From Phyto melanocephala (taxonomy: Eukaryota; Arthropoda; Insecta; Diptera; Rhinophoridae), in the NCBI GenBank assembly GCA_941918925.1, contig OW799237.1, positions 90,121,015-90,185,014 on the forward strand: 64,000 bases of DNA, given 5' to 3'. The position numbers and the translations under genes are program-made. Shown here piece by piece: positions 24,989 through 37,712 of the stretch (position 1 is its first letter; every line of letters starts with the position of its first letter). The notes beneath the pieces were generated by a model. It saw only the letters and a program-made list of their open reading frames with translations, did no database searches and was not told the DNA's origin.

Positions 24989-25604
24989 ATATAAAGGATG
25001 GTTAAATTCTAAGGGCCGATGTTGATTGTGAACCACACCTAAACTTCAGATTTTTTTCTTGTATTTCATTTGACATTTCTCAATTTTAGACCAACTCCTT
25101 TTGAACCATGAAAAGATACACAATCGAGCAAAGCGTCGAAGTTATTCAGGCTTATTATGAAATTAGGCGTTCAAATAAAAATGTATGTCATGCACTTCGT
25201 AATTCTTTTGGTCAACATAATCGTTCTAGTTCGTCCACAATCGGGAAAATTATCAAAAACATTTTAATTTCAGCAAAACTAATCTGTATGAAATGTGAAA
25301 ACATCTGTGAATTCCTTAATAGTTCACTGAACGGAGAACATTGCTGCTTTTGGCGATAGTGTGGCAAAAGAGCAGTCACCCTCGTGCACAAAAATTGAAC
25401 ACCAACACTGTCATTAAAAATTCGAACCATCGGATGGTGGTGTGCTGCCGAGGTCGCGGTGGCCATTTGGCCGATATTTTGTTCCATTCATAATTGAACC
25501 ATACCAATATTATCATAATGAAAAGAAATGACAATCATTTCCTAAATAATTTGTGTTTTATTCAAAATCAAAATCGGCCCTTAAAATTTAACCACCCTTT
25601 ATAT
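24989..25604 (+). mobile_element. internally deleted Tc1/mariner-type transposon
   Basis: Inverted ends of about 37 bp (24989-25025 and 25568-25604) share TATAAAGGRTGGTTAAATT and AAGGGCCGAT. The interior encodes only the N- and C-terminal parts of a transposase (separate entry). It is about half the length of an autonomous element of this group, so it is an internal-deletion derivative that would need enzyme in trans. Confidence 0.7.
25108..25495 (+). pseudogene. truncated DUF4817-type transposase (N-terminal HTH plus C-terminal tail)
   Basis: From ATG 25108, 'MKRYTIEQSVEVIQAYYEIR' and 'HALRNSFGQHNRSSSSTIGK' resemble the N-terminal helix-turn-helix typical of this transposase group (about 80 residues). 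A later frame ends with 'RGGHLADILFHS' (about 25453-25490), matching the usual C-terminal RGGHxxDIxF motif. The catalytic DDE region between them is gone and frames are broken. It lies inside the TIR-bounded element 24989-25604 and belongs to the same family as the relics at 11308, 30626 and 56072. Confidence 0.7.
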
Positions 25605-26684
25605 GAAATGGAGAACTGCTGGACCAATTTGTCTAATTTACCAAAATATAATTTAAGTTTTAACGAAAAACGATTTGGATGATTTTTTTTTTTTAATTGT
25701 TTGTATAATTTTTCTTCCATATAAATAAAAGTAAAGTGATCTCCGTTGGTTGGTAAGCGCTTTACAAAAGAACGGCTGTTTTTTTCTTTTTAAAATTGTC
25801 TAGGAAGCTCAAAAATTGTTCTTACCTTTTACACAAAATCAATAGCTTATGTAGCATATCAAGAGTAATGTAATACCCAAAGTCTGTGTGGTATTACAAA
25901 ATCAACTTGCATAGTTAAACCCAAAATGAGCTGGAAAACCAAAGTAGACACGGCACCTTCAATATAAATAAAGTATATTTTAGTCTATGTCTAGAAAATC
26001 ATTATATCTATAATCTCAAACTTTGTGTGTTTTACTTTTATCTCAGTCAACAAAAGAGAGCAGGAGAGGTGGCATCTAATTGACGTTAGAGTTCTTAGTC
26101 CTGGTATTAAAAAATTTTACAATTAATTTCAATGATTGTCAAGGATCAAATCAGAGAGCTCGGCACTTCCCATACAAACAAATAAATTTAAATATATTTA
26201 AAGAAATATCTGCAAAACTATTAATTTTATAGGCTCTGAATTCTCTATCATTCTGGCTGCGATATCAGTTTATTTTCTTGGGCATAAAATCGATAGGATT
26301 AGGAAAGGAGCCATAATAGTATCCTAATGAGAAGAAAATTGATAACAATCGAAGACGGCAACGTAATGACCTTGTATGAATAAATTAGTATTTGTGACAA
26401 CTATAGCATACCTATCAAATGGTAGCGGATAATATTAATCTCATAGTAAATACCGTATATTAAATACCGTGTATTAAATTAACTCCACCAGCAACAACAA
26501 ACAATTTATTTTTGCTCACAACATTGTCTCAGTTAGTGCACAGACTACGGAGGCACTATGTAGCTGTCTATTCCGTCTTATGTTCGTTGCGTGATCAAGC
26601 AGTCAGGTGAATGGAAATCAATCTTCCAGCTTGTACACATCGCCTAAATGGTATTTGACAGCATAAAGAGAAAGTGTATGTGGG
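25605..26684. other. AT-rich stretch with no recognised gene
   Basis: No conserved domain or repeat terminus is supported. The sequence at 25720-25790 resembles 24860-24910 weakly, possibly the same unnamed repeat on both sides of the mariner insertion. Confidence 0.35.
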
Positions 26685-27720
26685 ATGCATTACAAAAGAG
26701 GAGTATTGCCTTCGTTACAAGTATCTTCAACTAGGAAAATATGCGTTCAGTGTAATACCATTTCTGGAGTACATCCAGGTTACTTTATTTCACCTCTACT
26801 TTTGCCCGAAGTTCTCGCCGAAGTGATGAAAAATTCCATAAAACGAGCCCCATTTGGCCGATATCATCTTCTCGACTTGACCAATAAGGTTCTAAAAACA
26901 TAATCAAAAAACAGAATCGAAATTTTTTCAGATGACTTCTTTTGTCCCATCTTGTAGTTCTGGACGACGCTTCAAAAGGTGCAGTTGATGATATAACAAC
27001 AGGAGGAATTCAGTGTAATTTCCAGCACCATCTAAAGGACCTAGCATATGCTGACGTCTTCCAGGCATAGTTAAATGCCTTACGAATGGGTTTGAAATTC
27101 GTCTCTATGAAGACAAAAGCATTGAAGATGTATTTGCTTTATTCGAGCATCAATTTAAAGTGGGCAAAGATTATTCAACTACCTTGGAAGTGTAATTTTT
27201 ACGTACAATGGTGCTGCCAACGACATTTAAAGCAGAATATCTATAGTCTAATGTGGCTTTTTACCGCTCTTGAAAATCAACAAATCATGATTTGTATCAA
27301 CCTTAACAAAATACGGTTATTCAAATCGAATATAAAATCGGTGCTGTTGTAAGGCTGCAAGATTTCATTAACAACAGTAACACTCGCGAGAAAACGCAAA
27401 GGCTTGCCAACTAGTGTCTAAAAAAACTTGTGGAGATCAATTTCAAATGAAGAAATATTTAATAAACCTCAGTCAATTCTGCTATACCTACCAATCCAAA
27501 AAAAGAAAGTGGAAATGTAGACAGCACACTATTTTCATTCCATACCATCTACAAAAACCTGTAAAAATGAGCACTATTTAGTATAACTCGCACCAGAACA
27601 CAAAGAGAAAGAAGGCACATGGGAAAGCTCACGATAGAAAAACATAAACCACAACTGGGATATTTTTTAATGAAGAAAAATCGATGATAAAGTCTTATTA
27701 GCGATTTATACTACACCAGG
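26685..27720 (+). pseudogene. LINE (non-LTR) reverse transcriptase relic
   Basis: Plus-strand fragments in several frames follow the order of a non-LTR RT. 'SGVHPGYFISPLLLPEVLAE' (about 26762-26823) matches the 'GVRQG..LSPLLF' region. 'LKDLAYADV' (about 27031-27057) is the YADD box with its second Asp lost. 'GLKFVSMKTKALKM' (27089-27130) follows, then 'FNYLGSVIFTYNGAAND' (about 27175-27225), and 'NKIRLFKSNIKSVLL' (27305-27349) before a damaged 'YGCETW'-like site. A remnant of the basic C-terminal tail follows. Many stops and shifts show old decay. Clade is not assigned; it differs from the LINE at 5990-6932. Confidence 0.7.
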
Positions 27721-28050
27721 TACCAGAGGACACAGGAGTAAGAGTAACAATTTTACGAGAATTATTTTAAAATGACTACAGTTCAAACAAATTGTTGGGG
27801 CCGTTAATGCAGCCCGGACTCAACTTGTAGTAAATATAAAACAATCCAACCACTTCAGCTTCAAACAAGAAAACTGCCACTCTTCAACTAAGATTTTAAT
27901 TTTAATCATCTTTTAAAAATTTTAAAGCAACATCTTTCAAAATAACTCAAATCAACTCAGCTTAAATAAAAATAATGTAAAATTCAATTATCGCTGCAGG
28001 ACATTCAATTTACTTTAAACTTTATTTCACACATCCTGCAGCACTCCTTT

Positions 28051-28052
<2 letters not shown>

Positions 28053-28082
<30 letters not shown>
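28053..28082. repeat. CA microsatellite
   Basis: About 15 consecutive CA units ending in CAAACAAAAACAAAAC. Confidence 0.85.
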
Positions 28083-28085
<3 letters not shown>

Positions 28086-28423
28086 AAAACAAAACAAAAA
28101 CTCATAAAGGATTTCCTTTCATGTACGACGAAGACTGTTAAAATTTTCATTTTTCTGCTGTTCATTTATTAATACAATTTCAAAGAAACGTTGACACATA
28201 TTTTGCGTTTGATGTTTTTGTTTGAAAATGTCTGGATTTCATGTATTAAAACATTTGATTATGATTTCCTACTTCTTCATTCCAGCATCGCCTGCTTTTA
28301 TTACATTTATTACAAGAAACGAATGAGGGCTTTTTAAAATCTGTCAGTGCTTGAATAACAAGAAAAATTGGCAGAAAGTTTTGGTCAGACAAAACTTAAA
28401 GTATTTTACCCTACACCATTCTA

Positions 28424-28490
28424 CCAATACAATATATAAGAGTGTTATATTCGGCTCTGCCGAATCTTTTACACCATTTGTACAGTTTTT
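28424..28490 (+). repeat. mini-me/INE-1-like terminal fragment
   Basis: AAGAGTGTTATATTCGGCTC and the hairpin ATTCGGC-TCT-GCCGAAT match the hairpin end of the repeat at 13076. The rest is not recognisable. Confidence 0.5.
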
Positions 28491-29032
28491 ACCTTCATGT
28501 TATGACTTGACAACAGTGACCAACACTTATTGAGGAAATCGATGATTTCAACTTGAAATTGATGTTTTTTCTTCAAAAAAGTATTTGGTGGCAACTGATC
28601 CGTTTAACCAACAATTTCTGTAAATGTTGGCCAAGATACATACTTTATACGTACATAACAAACGTTACAAAGTTTCATAGGAGCTGCAAAATCAAGCAGT
28701 ATTAAAGTAAAAAAGAGGTCATCGTGTCCTTTCGCTTATAACCCAGCTCGTAATATACTCATATAAATGATTTTCAATAGCAAAATGATCGAAAGTATAT
28801 AGAACAAACTGATACCACTAAAGAGTCTAAAGTAAACGTGGTGGATTGATTACTGCGGGATCCAAGTGCAGTTACGCAAATGTTTTTTAAGGCATAGCAG
28901 CAGTAGATAAAATTAAATAAATCTTCTCATCTTCTCAAATAACTCTACAAATGTTATTGCCTGGATTTTTTCTTCTAGCATGATTTGCAGTTACCAGCTA
29001 TCATAGTCACACTGCCCTCTAACCGTTTCTTA

Positions 29033-30015
29033 TTTTATTTATTTATTTATTCATTTCGTAATACAAAGCCTTCGTGGCCAAAATAACAATATTACATAGT
29101 AATAAAACCTGAGATTCAAAAGTATTATATTATATTAACAAAAATAAGAAATAATGAATTAAATAAGCATACAAAAGTTATTACCATAATAATTATTATA
29201 GTAGATTGAGGGCTCCCCAGCCATAAAAATCTAATCAATTGAGGGCTCCCCAGCCATAAAAATCTAATCACAATTAAAATTTAATATTAAAATTAAAAGA
29301 AGGTCCCATCCAGTAACAATACACATAAACTAAACCCAGGGGACAAAATCTTATTAGGATAAAGAATCAAAGTAATGATGCAAAAGTTTTAACCGAAAAA
29401 CATTGTTGGAGTGCGAAAAGATACGCAATGAAGCAGGTAATACATTCCAACATCGTGCAACCCTGACTACATATGCCTTCTCAAACAAAGACGAGTAAAT
29501 TCTGGGTACAAAAATTTGAGGGTTCCTTGTAGATCGCGTAAATACAAAAGATTTAAATAGAGCAAGTGGTTTTCTATTCCTAATAACACTATAAAACAAA
29601 GCTATATTCCTAAATTTAAAAACTCATTAAAAGAATAGCCCAAGAAATTGCGAGCAAAGTCCGAGATATGCTCATGATGGCGAACCTTGTATACAAATCG
29701 AACAACAGAGTTTACCAAACGCTTAACCCTACTTAAGTGAGTTGCTAAAGTTCCAGAGAATACTTCCAGAGCATATAGAATCAAAGACATCATAAGATAA
29801 TGAGCCAATTTAAGCCTAATATGCATCGCCAAACATAGGTTAATAGAGTAAATCTTACGTAAGATATACCAAACCTTAGAACATAAATTATCAAAATGCG
29901 CACAAAAGGAAAGCCTAGTATCTAAAGTAACACCCAAGCATTTAAGATTATCCACAAATGCTAAACAAACATTATCAAAGACAATATTTAAGTGATTGAT
30001 CTCATTGTGATACAT
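29033..30015 (-). pseudogene. 5'-truncated LINE: RT C-terminal region, 3' UTR and tail
   Basis: Minus strand. Two adjoining frames (30015-29602 and 29599-29354) separated by a frameshift encode the region downstream of the RT palm: 'NLKCLGVTLDTRLSFCAHFD', then 'SRVKRLVNSVVRFVYKV', 'HISDFARNFLG', 'TRSTRNPQIFVPRIYSS' and 'VVRVARCWNVLPASLRIFS'. This succession is typical of the C-terminal half of dipteran non-LTR elements. The 3' UTR contains a tandem duplication of about 36 bp (29206-29270). It ends in an (AATA)n-type tail at about 29033-29058. Upstream catalytic parts are absent, as expected from 5' truncation. Confidence 0.75.
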
Positions 30016-30065
30016 GAACAGAAAAGTAAGAATACAATAGAAAAGAGAGAAGAGAAGCAGACTAC

Positions 30066-30146
30066 ACCAGATTCTCTGGCGGGAATCGAACCCGCAACCC
30101 CTAAACTAGCAGACCAGCACACTACTGACTAGTCCACCGGGGCACT
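30066..30146 (-). repeat. tRNA-like (SINE-head-type) sequence
   Basis: Minus strand. A perfect pol III B box (GGTTCGATTCC) sits in a 5-bp T stem (GCGGG/CCCGC). About 50 bases upstream is a loose A box (TGGACTAGTCAGTAG). The 7 bases after the T stem do not pair with any plausible 5' acceptor strand, so this is not a functional tRNA. A pyrimidine-rich stretch follows. Best read as a tRNA-derived SINE head or tRNA pseudogene next to the LINE fragment. Confidence 0.5.
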
Positions 30147-30299
30147 TGACGTCATGTTATTCTTTCATCAAGACTAATTTGACCATTTGATTAAAGAAAC
30201 TTGGCAGGTATAAGAGTTAATGTAGTTGACGATCAACTTATCTTAACAAGGTAGCCGGCTGTACTGTTGCCACTACTTCAAACCCATATTAGGGTGATA

Positions 30300-30560
30300 T
30301 TCGAATGCACTACCAGACAATTCAAGGATACCCAGTATTATGTTGGATTGGCCATACGCTTAGAAAACCACTCGATGACATTAGCAGTATGAATATCGAA
30401 TACCCGGGGACATCCACGTACTGGCAGGTCTGCTCATACTTGGAGGAGACATATCGCAAATAAAAGAGATGATTGGAAGACTTTGTTGTGGCTCTATGTG
30501 CCTTATGGGAACTACAGGATAAAATATTTAATGATGTAGAATTCTACGTTATGGAAATCA
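30300..30560 (+). pseudogene. LINE C-terminal tail fragment
   Basis: 'WIGHTLRKPLDDI' (about 30344-30383) is followed in a shifted frame by 'GHPRTGRSAHTWRRHI' and 'KRDDWKTL' (about 30409-30485). This matches the basic C-terminal tail of LINEs such as the one at 26685-27720. It is an isolated fragment with one or more frameshifts. Confidence 0.6.
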
Positions 30561-30625
30561 TATTTTAACGCTGCCAGTATACAACTCTTATTTTAATTAT
30601 TAATTTTTCAACTTAAAATATACTA

Positions 30626-31160
30626 CAGGGTGGGCCTAAAATCACCTTGGTGTTAAAAGTCTAAAAATTTTTTATTTTTTTATTTTCAGATTGTTTTAAG
30701 CATCGCAATTACTGACTAGTTTTAGAAAATTTTTCATAACATTTTTTAAAATTTTTGGTTGCAACGCTAGCATTTCTGCAACAAGGTTGGTCTCGACTTC
30801 AAGAATTGTATCCGGGTACTGAAATATGTGGTGAACGCGTTGGACAATTTAATCCTAAATTTTTGGAAATTATTTTCTTTCCAAAAGTTTTATTTAAAAG
30901 TGCCATTGTGTTTAAGGTAGTGCGGGCAGAGGCTTCATCTTGCCAAAAACAACATTTCAGATGTATTTTCAAAAGCAGTACGCAAAGGATTCTCTATCAA
31001 AAACCGATACTGCTCTCTGTTTATGGTTACAGCATTTCCATCTTCATTTTCATAGAGATAAAGTCCAATGATATTTTCTGATGAAATACTATACCGAACT
31101 ATTCACCTAATGGGATGAAATTGGCCGTGATGAATGACTTTTAGATTTTCGGAATTGCAA
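30626..31160 (-). pseudogene. Tc1/mariner-superfamily transposase relic, one end preserved
   Basis: The left terminus (TA then CAGGGTGGGCC at 30624-30636) resembles that of the element at 56072. On the minus strand from about 31160 downwards, 'FCNSENLKVIHHGQFHPIR' is followed by 'SENIIGLYLYENEDGNAV' and 'TINREQYRFLI'. This is the block between the first and second catalytic Asp in DUF4817-type transposases. Further on, the frame is lost. The right terminus could not be located. The plus-strand 108-codon frame (30755-31081) is antisense to this relic. Confidence 0.65.
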
Positions 31161-31634
31161 AACCTATAGTCCTGCTTATTACAAAGTCATTCAATAACAA
31201 TCAGATTTTCAATAAAGTTGATTTTATTTCTGGCAAACTGGTGAAATTAAACTTTAAAATTTATAAGTTAACGATGATGTGTAAATAACAGTAAAGCTTT
31301 TTAATGAGCCATTGTGACGTTCAGGACATTCCCAGGCAATGCAGAACCACTTCTTTTAAATATTTGTGGTGTTATGTTAACACTTTTCTCCACACGTTCA
31401 ATATTTATCGCGTGCAAATGACAATGAACCCAGCAATAAATCATCGATTCAGAGAGCAAAATTCTAAAGTTAAAATGTCGACAATATGCTGTGTGCATTG
31501 AAATAATTGATCGCTTATTTAAATAATTGAATTCTATTATTCTGGTTTTTCGTTCAGATATGAGTCCCTACAATTTTTATTCTCCAGTTGTTGTTTATAT
31601 ACTTAATTAGAAAAATAAAAAAATATATAAACTA

Positions 31635-31754
31635 AGTGCCGTATTTAGAAAAAATATTTTAGGTTTATTGAAGGCTTATTTGACAAATTTCTCTACAACA
31701 TCTGTCAAATATGTCTTTAATAAACCTAGAATATTTTTAATGAATGCGGCCCTA
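31635..31754. repeat. 120-bp foldback (long hairpin)
   Basis: Bases 31635-31685 pair with 31703-31754 to form a stem of about 50 bp with few mismatches around a 17-base loop. Shared words include TAGGTTTATT, TTATTTGACA/TGTCAAATA and the outer GTGCCG/CGGCCC. Most likely a small MITE. There is no coding sequence. Confidence 0.7.
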
Positions 31755-31868
31755 AAAAATTGTTACATTTGCAAATCCCATGGTGTCTTTTGTCCCACAC
31801 TGTTTATAAGGTGTATTTGTATATTCATCATTTTTAAAACCCATTGTGTGCTGGTGTTGTTAATTTAA

Positions 31869-33940
31869 TAGAGCACTTTTCAAATTTGACACTTTCTAAA
31901 TCAGTATTTTATAATTTTTCATTGTTTTTTATTTTTTTTGTTTAACGAAAATATCGGCAAAATCATGCATCAATTTTATAACAAGGGAAAACACAAACTA
32001 CTTTTGCTGGACCAAAAGGCATCAAGGCGTCAAGGCGCTTCATTCATTGTTTATTCATTGATCCATCTTGATTTAAGTTTTTGTTCGCTGTAGGTTTTTT
32101 TCTTATTTCCACCTGAATGTTTATTAACCGAAAAAAAAAAAAAAGAAAAATTATAAAGGAAACACACGCCCACATTAAAAGAATTGATCACCTAAAATCC
32201 TCTTCTGTTTAAGAGTGTGGAATATGATGGGCAGTAGTATGGCCCATAAAAAATGTTCTACAATTTTGGAATGAAACTAAATATTATAAAATAAAATTCT
32301 AATAAAATAATTAAAAATATGCAACAAATCTAATTTTATTTAATTTAACTAATGGCTCACTGCCGCGTAGATAAATGTACAAAATTATTTGATCATATCA
32401 ATAATGTTCACTAAATGAATCAAGAAAGAATTAGAAACAAAATAAAAAGTTAATAAATGTCCTGCTGATACTGTAAATTTAAATTGTATTATTGTGTAGT
32501 CAGAGGGGGTGAAAAACATTTGTTTATTATCATTCGTTTTTATTGTAATATTTTTAACCAACCTCAAAGATTGACAAGACCACAACTATACTTGTATGTG
32601 TAAAAACTCTCCCATACGCATTCTTATTATTCTTACGAAAACAAGCGCACATGCTGTTAAGATACCCTGTAGCTAAATTGTTAACCAATCCTATAACTAG
32701 TTGTAACGATGCATTGACTGATGAATTTAAAACCAAAGGGCCCTGGTTCGAACACCGGCTGAGGTTAGAAGTTGGAAGGTACCAGTATATTGCCAACCAC
32801 ATATTCGTTACTTTATCAGCAGGGTAACTGAAATACTACAGCCATATATACGCACATAAACATTTTCATATATTGTATGACTTGTTGTCTTCATATCAAA
32901 AGCAGATTGCATTTGCTGCTTGCAAATGAGTGGTGATGATGATAGTAGTTCATGAACACATTTTCATTTGGATACCTTAAATTTTGGTTAAATTTTAACT
33001 TCATATTTATTTATTTTTCCCCCATTTTCTGTTGACTTTTTCATTATTTTTGCCATGTGGTTTTGCGAAACAGACAAAAGAAATACAAGACATAAAATCA
33101 CTCAAATAAATACATTCATACATATACACACACACACACACAAACACATACATTCACATTTTTATCTACAGATGTATTGTAATGGCAATTTATGAAAATG
33201 CAAAAAAAAAACATTTAACATGTCCTGTTTATCTACTTCCTTTTCATATCTTTTAGTCAACACATTGAAAAACTCTTTCTCGTTGCACTTGCAGCAGCTG
33301 TAATAGCCTCAGCATCAAATTTTGAGAAAATACTCATTCGTATGTATGAAAAGAGCATTTCATTTAAAGAAATTCATTAATATTTGAACAGTATGAATTT
33401 CATTTAAACAGAATTGCTTTCAAACATCTCTTACATAAAATAAACGAAATGTTTGGGGAAGTGGTGTATGATATTAATTAAAAGTTTTACGTTGTTTTTG
33501 TCAAGAAATCAATTAATTAATCAAAATTAAAGAAAATATATCTGTGAACTTTCAACAGAACGACATATGTCACATTTTAAACATTTCAAAAGAAAGAAAA
33601 AATAAATAAATTAAACTGAATTTAAGTTGAATATTGTTTTATTGAACGATCTTATTAGTGTGAGTTAAAAGTCCTGTCTGCGTGTTAAAATTTAAAATGA
33701 TAGACGTTCACTTTTCCGAATTTCACTGGTCAATTGATCTGGTATTCTATTTCTACACGCAGGCGTGACTATTGGACCACCTGCATTATAGTTCGTAGCA
33801 GGTCTCGGATTAGTGTACACTGTACACGAATCGTAATTTGATAGTTTTTAGACTGTAAATGTGTCCAACATTTTTATTAGAATATAATTTTAATTAATAA
33901 CAAATTCTAAATCAATAAAAAATATAAGACGTTTTTTTAT
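31869..33940. other. no recognised gene; possible pol III B box at about 32744
   Basis: 'CTGGTTCGAACACCGG' (32744-32759) resembles a tRNA T arm, with 'GTAGCTAAATTGTTAACC' about 75 bases upstream as a weak A box. It could be a decayed tRNA-derived SINE. A (CA)n tract lies at about 33126-33142. Nothing else is supported. Confidence 0.3.
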
Positions 33941-34263
33941 TGGGTTTTACAGGGTACAAAAAAGAATGGTGACATGTGGCAAAGCTAAAACTACTCAGTG
34001 AGACTTGTATAAACTAACAAATAAAAAACATTAAAATTATTTTTGTGCAAAACTAAATTACATTTATTTCATGGTAATTATAAGTTGTGTGAATTTGGAG
34101 TAAACAGCAGCCAGAATTAGTTCAAGAGCTGTCAACGCACCCTCAAAAATACACCATCTTTGTTTGTAGACCGGCGGTATAAATTTACCGTATTTTTTCA
34201 GGAACAATAAAGATTCGCAACTTTACAGTAAGCGGTACAATTAATTAAATTCTGAATGCTCAT

Positions 34264-34600
34264 GTGAAGTCTCTACACACAAATAAAAAACCAAAAAATC
34301 ACAATATGGTATTGGAGATGATAGTGCGACACATTGCGAAAACCAAAAAAATTTTACATGGCTCAGTTGTTTTAAACTTGAAGGAGTACCTGGCTATGAA
34401 AACGTTTTTCTATAAATGGCGCGTATTAGCTCACAAGCGATCATAAAGACAATCGTGTGACAGCTTCATAGAATTGTTTAGCGTTGTTTACTCGAAATAT
34501 AAAGGAGTTTTAGTGATGTTTCATTAATGCGGACGAAAAGTGGATACACAAGGATACACCAAACCGCATTGAAAAAAGATAACATTTAATGTGGTAGATA
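34264..34600 (+). pseudogene. mariner transposase relic
   Basis: Plus strand. 'AKTKKILHGSVVLNLKEYLA' (about 34334-34393) and 'KWRVLAHKRS' followed in the same frame by a stop and 'QSCDSFIELF' correspond to the second helix-turn-helix and linker of classical mariner transposases. In a shifted frame, 'ADEKWIHKDTPNRIEKR' (about 34530-34580) matches the first catalytic Asp block (normally V-D-E-x-W-I-H). No inverted termini are recognised. It is heavily decayed. Confidence 0.6.
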
Positions 34601-35129
34601 ATTGAAGGATTTAAAAAAAAATTACCTCATTTGGTTAATAACAAAAGTTTTTTTGCAACCCATGATGTGCAATATCTGTTTGTGTGTGTTTTAGTCAATG
34701 TCTCAGCTCCAAAACTATATGGTTTCATCTAAAATTTTTCAAGACTTTACAGGAGAAGGAAAAAAACTGATTAAAATTTTAAAGAATGCAATGAGTTAGA
34801 GCTTTTTTATGTGACTTTAAATCCGTTGTTTTGAATCACAGCTCCCTATTTTTTTTTGGGTTAATGTGTTTGTATGTGGACCACCAGAAAACGTTACAAA
34901 TGCAATTTGGCTGAAAATCGAAATACGCCCTTTTTATATTAAGCCATCCACTACATAATAAATGCCATTAAAGGGTGGAGTTGGTTTCGGTTGTTGAAAC
35001 TGAAGCAGACCACTACTTTTTTGGAACCTTTTTCAAACCCCCCTTCACAGAGTCCTGGACCAAACTCAGCGTTTACTCAACACACTTAATATAACTTACC
35101 CATGATCGTCAGTAATTCTAATGCTGGAC

Positions 35130-35580
35130 ATTCGCATATAAGATTCAGCACAGCTGAGTGCAACACCCTTAATTTTACGCCTTACTTTATAATTCTCAAA
35201 ATTTCTGATTTAAATTTTATGAATTTTTTATGTCCTTTACACAAAAGTGTGAATATCCGACCCCATAAAGTATATTTTCTGAAAGCTTATGAATAAGGGA
35301 GTCGATTAAGCATTTTCAGTCTGTCAGTATGCCCATCTGACCGTCTGTCCGTGTGTATGTTAAAATCAACTTTTTGAAACCCCCCGACATCGCCTGGACC
35401 CGCGTTAGGTATTTAGATATCAGAAATATTTGGGAGCAGATCAGTATTAAAAATCAGAAACATCGGTACATAAACAACTGATTTATGAGGGAAAAACCAC
35501 GAACACCTCATTTATTTCACAACAACAACATACAACACATATATACAAACGTGGTATACTGGTAAAAGTAAACAAACAAA
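35130..35580 (-). repeat. mini-me/INE-1-like repeat, partial copy
   Basis: Contains 'CCCATAAAGTATATTTTCTG', 'GAGTCGATTAAGCA', a degenerate GTCY tract (35318-35355), 'CCCCCCGACATCGCCTGGAC', 'AGAAACATCGGTACATAAAC' and 'GGTATACTGGTA'. A displaced hairpin-end remnant (ATAAGATTCAGCACAGCTGAGT) lies upstream at 35137-35158. Confidence 0.6.
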
Positions 35581-37712
35581 AAAAGGATTTTCGTAAAGAA
35601 CCGTAATATTTATATTTTGTAAAGCAAATAAGGATAATTGCGATAAAACTTTTTGATAAAATATATTTTTTTCACACCTTATATATTTTTATAATATCAC
35701 CAAAGTTTTTCGAAATTTACAAGGCCGTAATATAAGTTTCATGAGAACACCTAATAATATTCACAAACAGTTGTTACCTAGCGATGTTGTGGATTACAGT
35801 CACAAAAAAAAAAAAAAAAACAATAAAACAAAAAGACGGAAAAGAAAGAAACAACTTAAGCTATAATAGCAAAGTTAATTTTAGTTACGTCGTTCTCATT
35901 TGTTTTCCTAATTTGATTTACGTTTTAATTTCGTAATTAGTTCCTTAAGAATAACGCAATTTATTGTTGTTACTTTGTTTGTGTGAAGTCGCTTTTGTCG
36001 AGAAACAGAAACTAATAATAAAAACCATGCAACTCTTAAGACATTAAAGAATACCTATTTCGTTTTGTGTATGAATATTTACAAGTAAAGGTATAAATAC
36101 AACAAATAGCAAGATATTTAAATTGATTTTCAAGGATCTTTAGATAAGGACTGTAGCATATTTAAAAAAAAATTAATTAAGAAGTAAAACGGCTATCAAG
36201 TCACTCTTAGAGGAATCAATAAAAAGTCGCCATTATGCAGACCTTTCAGTAAAACCCAGTTCTTGTAAACGTCCTCATTACAGAACTTTTAATTGCTGTC
36301 TTTTCTGAAAAGGCACATAAATTCTGCTTGTCTATTTCAAAAATATGAGGCTTTCGTGTTATAATCCAACAAATTCTATTGCTGTAATCTTGATGCCAGA
36401 AGTTAAGACTTTGATTTTGAGAGTCGTAAATCTCGAAAAAACATCATTAAGCTCAGACTGTACACTCAAAAACAAATCAAGTAATTCGTATTTAAATCAA
36501 TCCGTAACGGGGTCAGAAGTACGGTAGGTACGGATTTTCTTAAACGAAGTAGAAAATTCTTGATTTAAGAATGAATGTTTTAAGTGCAAATTTCTCAATT
36601 TTAGGAATAGTTAAAAAGTTTGATTTTAAGAATTACTTATAAGCATGATTTAAACCCGAAACCGTACTAACTAACGGACATATCATGAAAGCTAAGTTAA
36701 CTCAGAAACTACTACAGCTTTGTTGTCGTAAATATTGTTACTTATAGCTAAAGTATGATAAACAAAATAAGAATTATAAAAATTTTAAATAGTGTGTCTA
36801 TCTAAGCAAATGTCTAAGAAATATAAGTTTGTTTTTAATTTGAGAAAAGTAAGACTTATCTTAATAGTCTTGTTCATGATTTTGTAAAACAATCCCGTTG
36901 TGAACTTGAAATAAATCGTACTTGAATTTTAAAGCACGCTTTCGGCTTAATTTACGAATTTAATTCTTGGCCTTAGAACTTCATTTTTCTTTCTGTGTAG
37001 AATTAAATGTGGTATACGAAGTACCACCACGTAGTTGCTCTAACGAATTCAGTTATGTGTTTGTCTTTAACAAAGTTTTCAGTTTTGCAGAATGAAGCAT
37101 TTTTTTTTTATTTCTTTACAGTAACAAACTTATGCATACTGACTATAGTCTACTTTTGAACCAATCACAATACCCTTAAACGGTTTGGTGTATTGATGTA
37201 CGACCAAAAAAAGGTTCAAAATAGAGCAAATAAAAATTGTTTCCACTGTATCTGTAAAACAGACTATTCTTTTCAGAATATTCTTTCATTATCGCAACTA
37301 AAAAATTCTTTGTAAAATCAGAATGTTTAAAAATTAACGCAAGTATCTATACAAATTTAAACATTAATTTAAACTTAAAATATAAAAAAAAGTTCGACAT
37401 AAGTAGAACATAAGAATTAATATTAAAAACTATCATATAACCGATTACGTCAGAGCAGCAATGATATATGTGGGATTGGGACATTGACATTAAATATATG
37501 AGGAGTTTGCATACAAAGTTAACGGGATGGACGTTAGATAAAATCAGAGCAAACTAACTTTAGATGACGGTAGTAGAAGTAACGTTGGGGATGACAGACT
37601 AGCGCGGTATGAATATTTGTGGGTTTTGTTTCGAACTAAGAAATACTTTAAATAAATGCAAATTAACTTTAATAAAACAAACGTTGGAACAATCAAATTC
37701 CTATATATATAT
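35581..37712. other. AT-rich stretch with no recognised gene
   Basis: A poly-A run at 35803-35820. No coding or repeat boundary is supported. Confidence 0.4.

Noticed and set aside
30066..30146. Functional tRNA gene
   Set aside because: The T arm is good, but no acceptor stem forms and the D arm is poor, so I treat it as tRNA-derived repeat.
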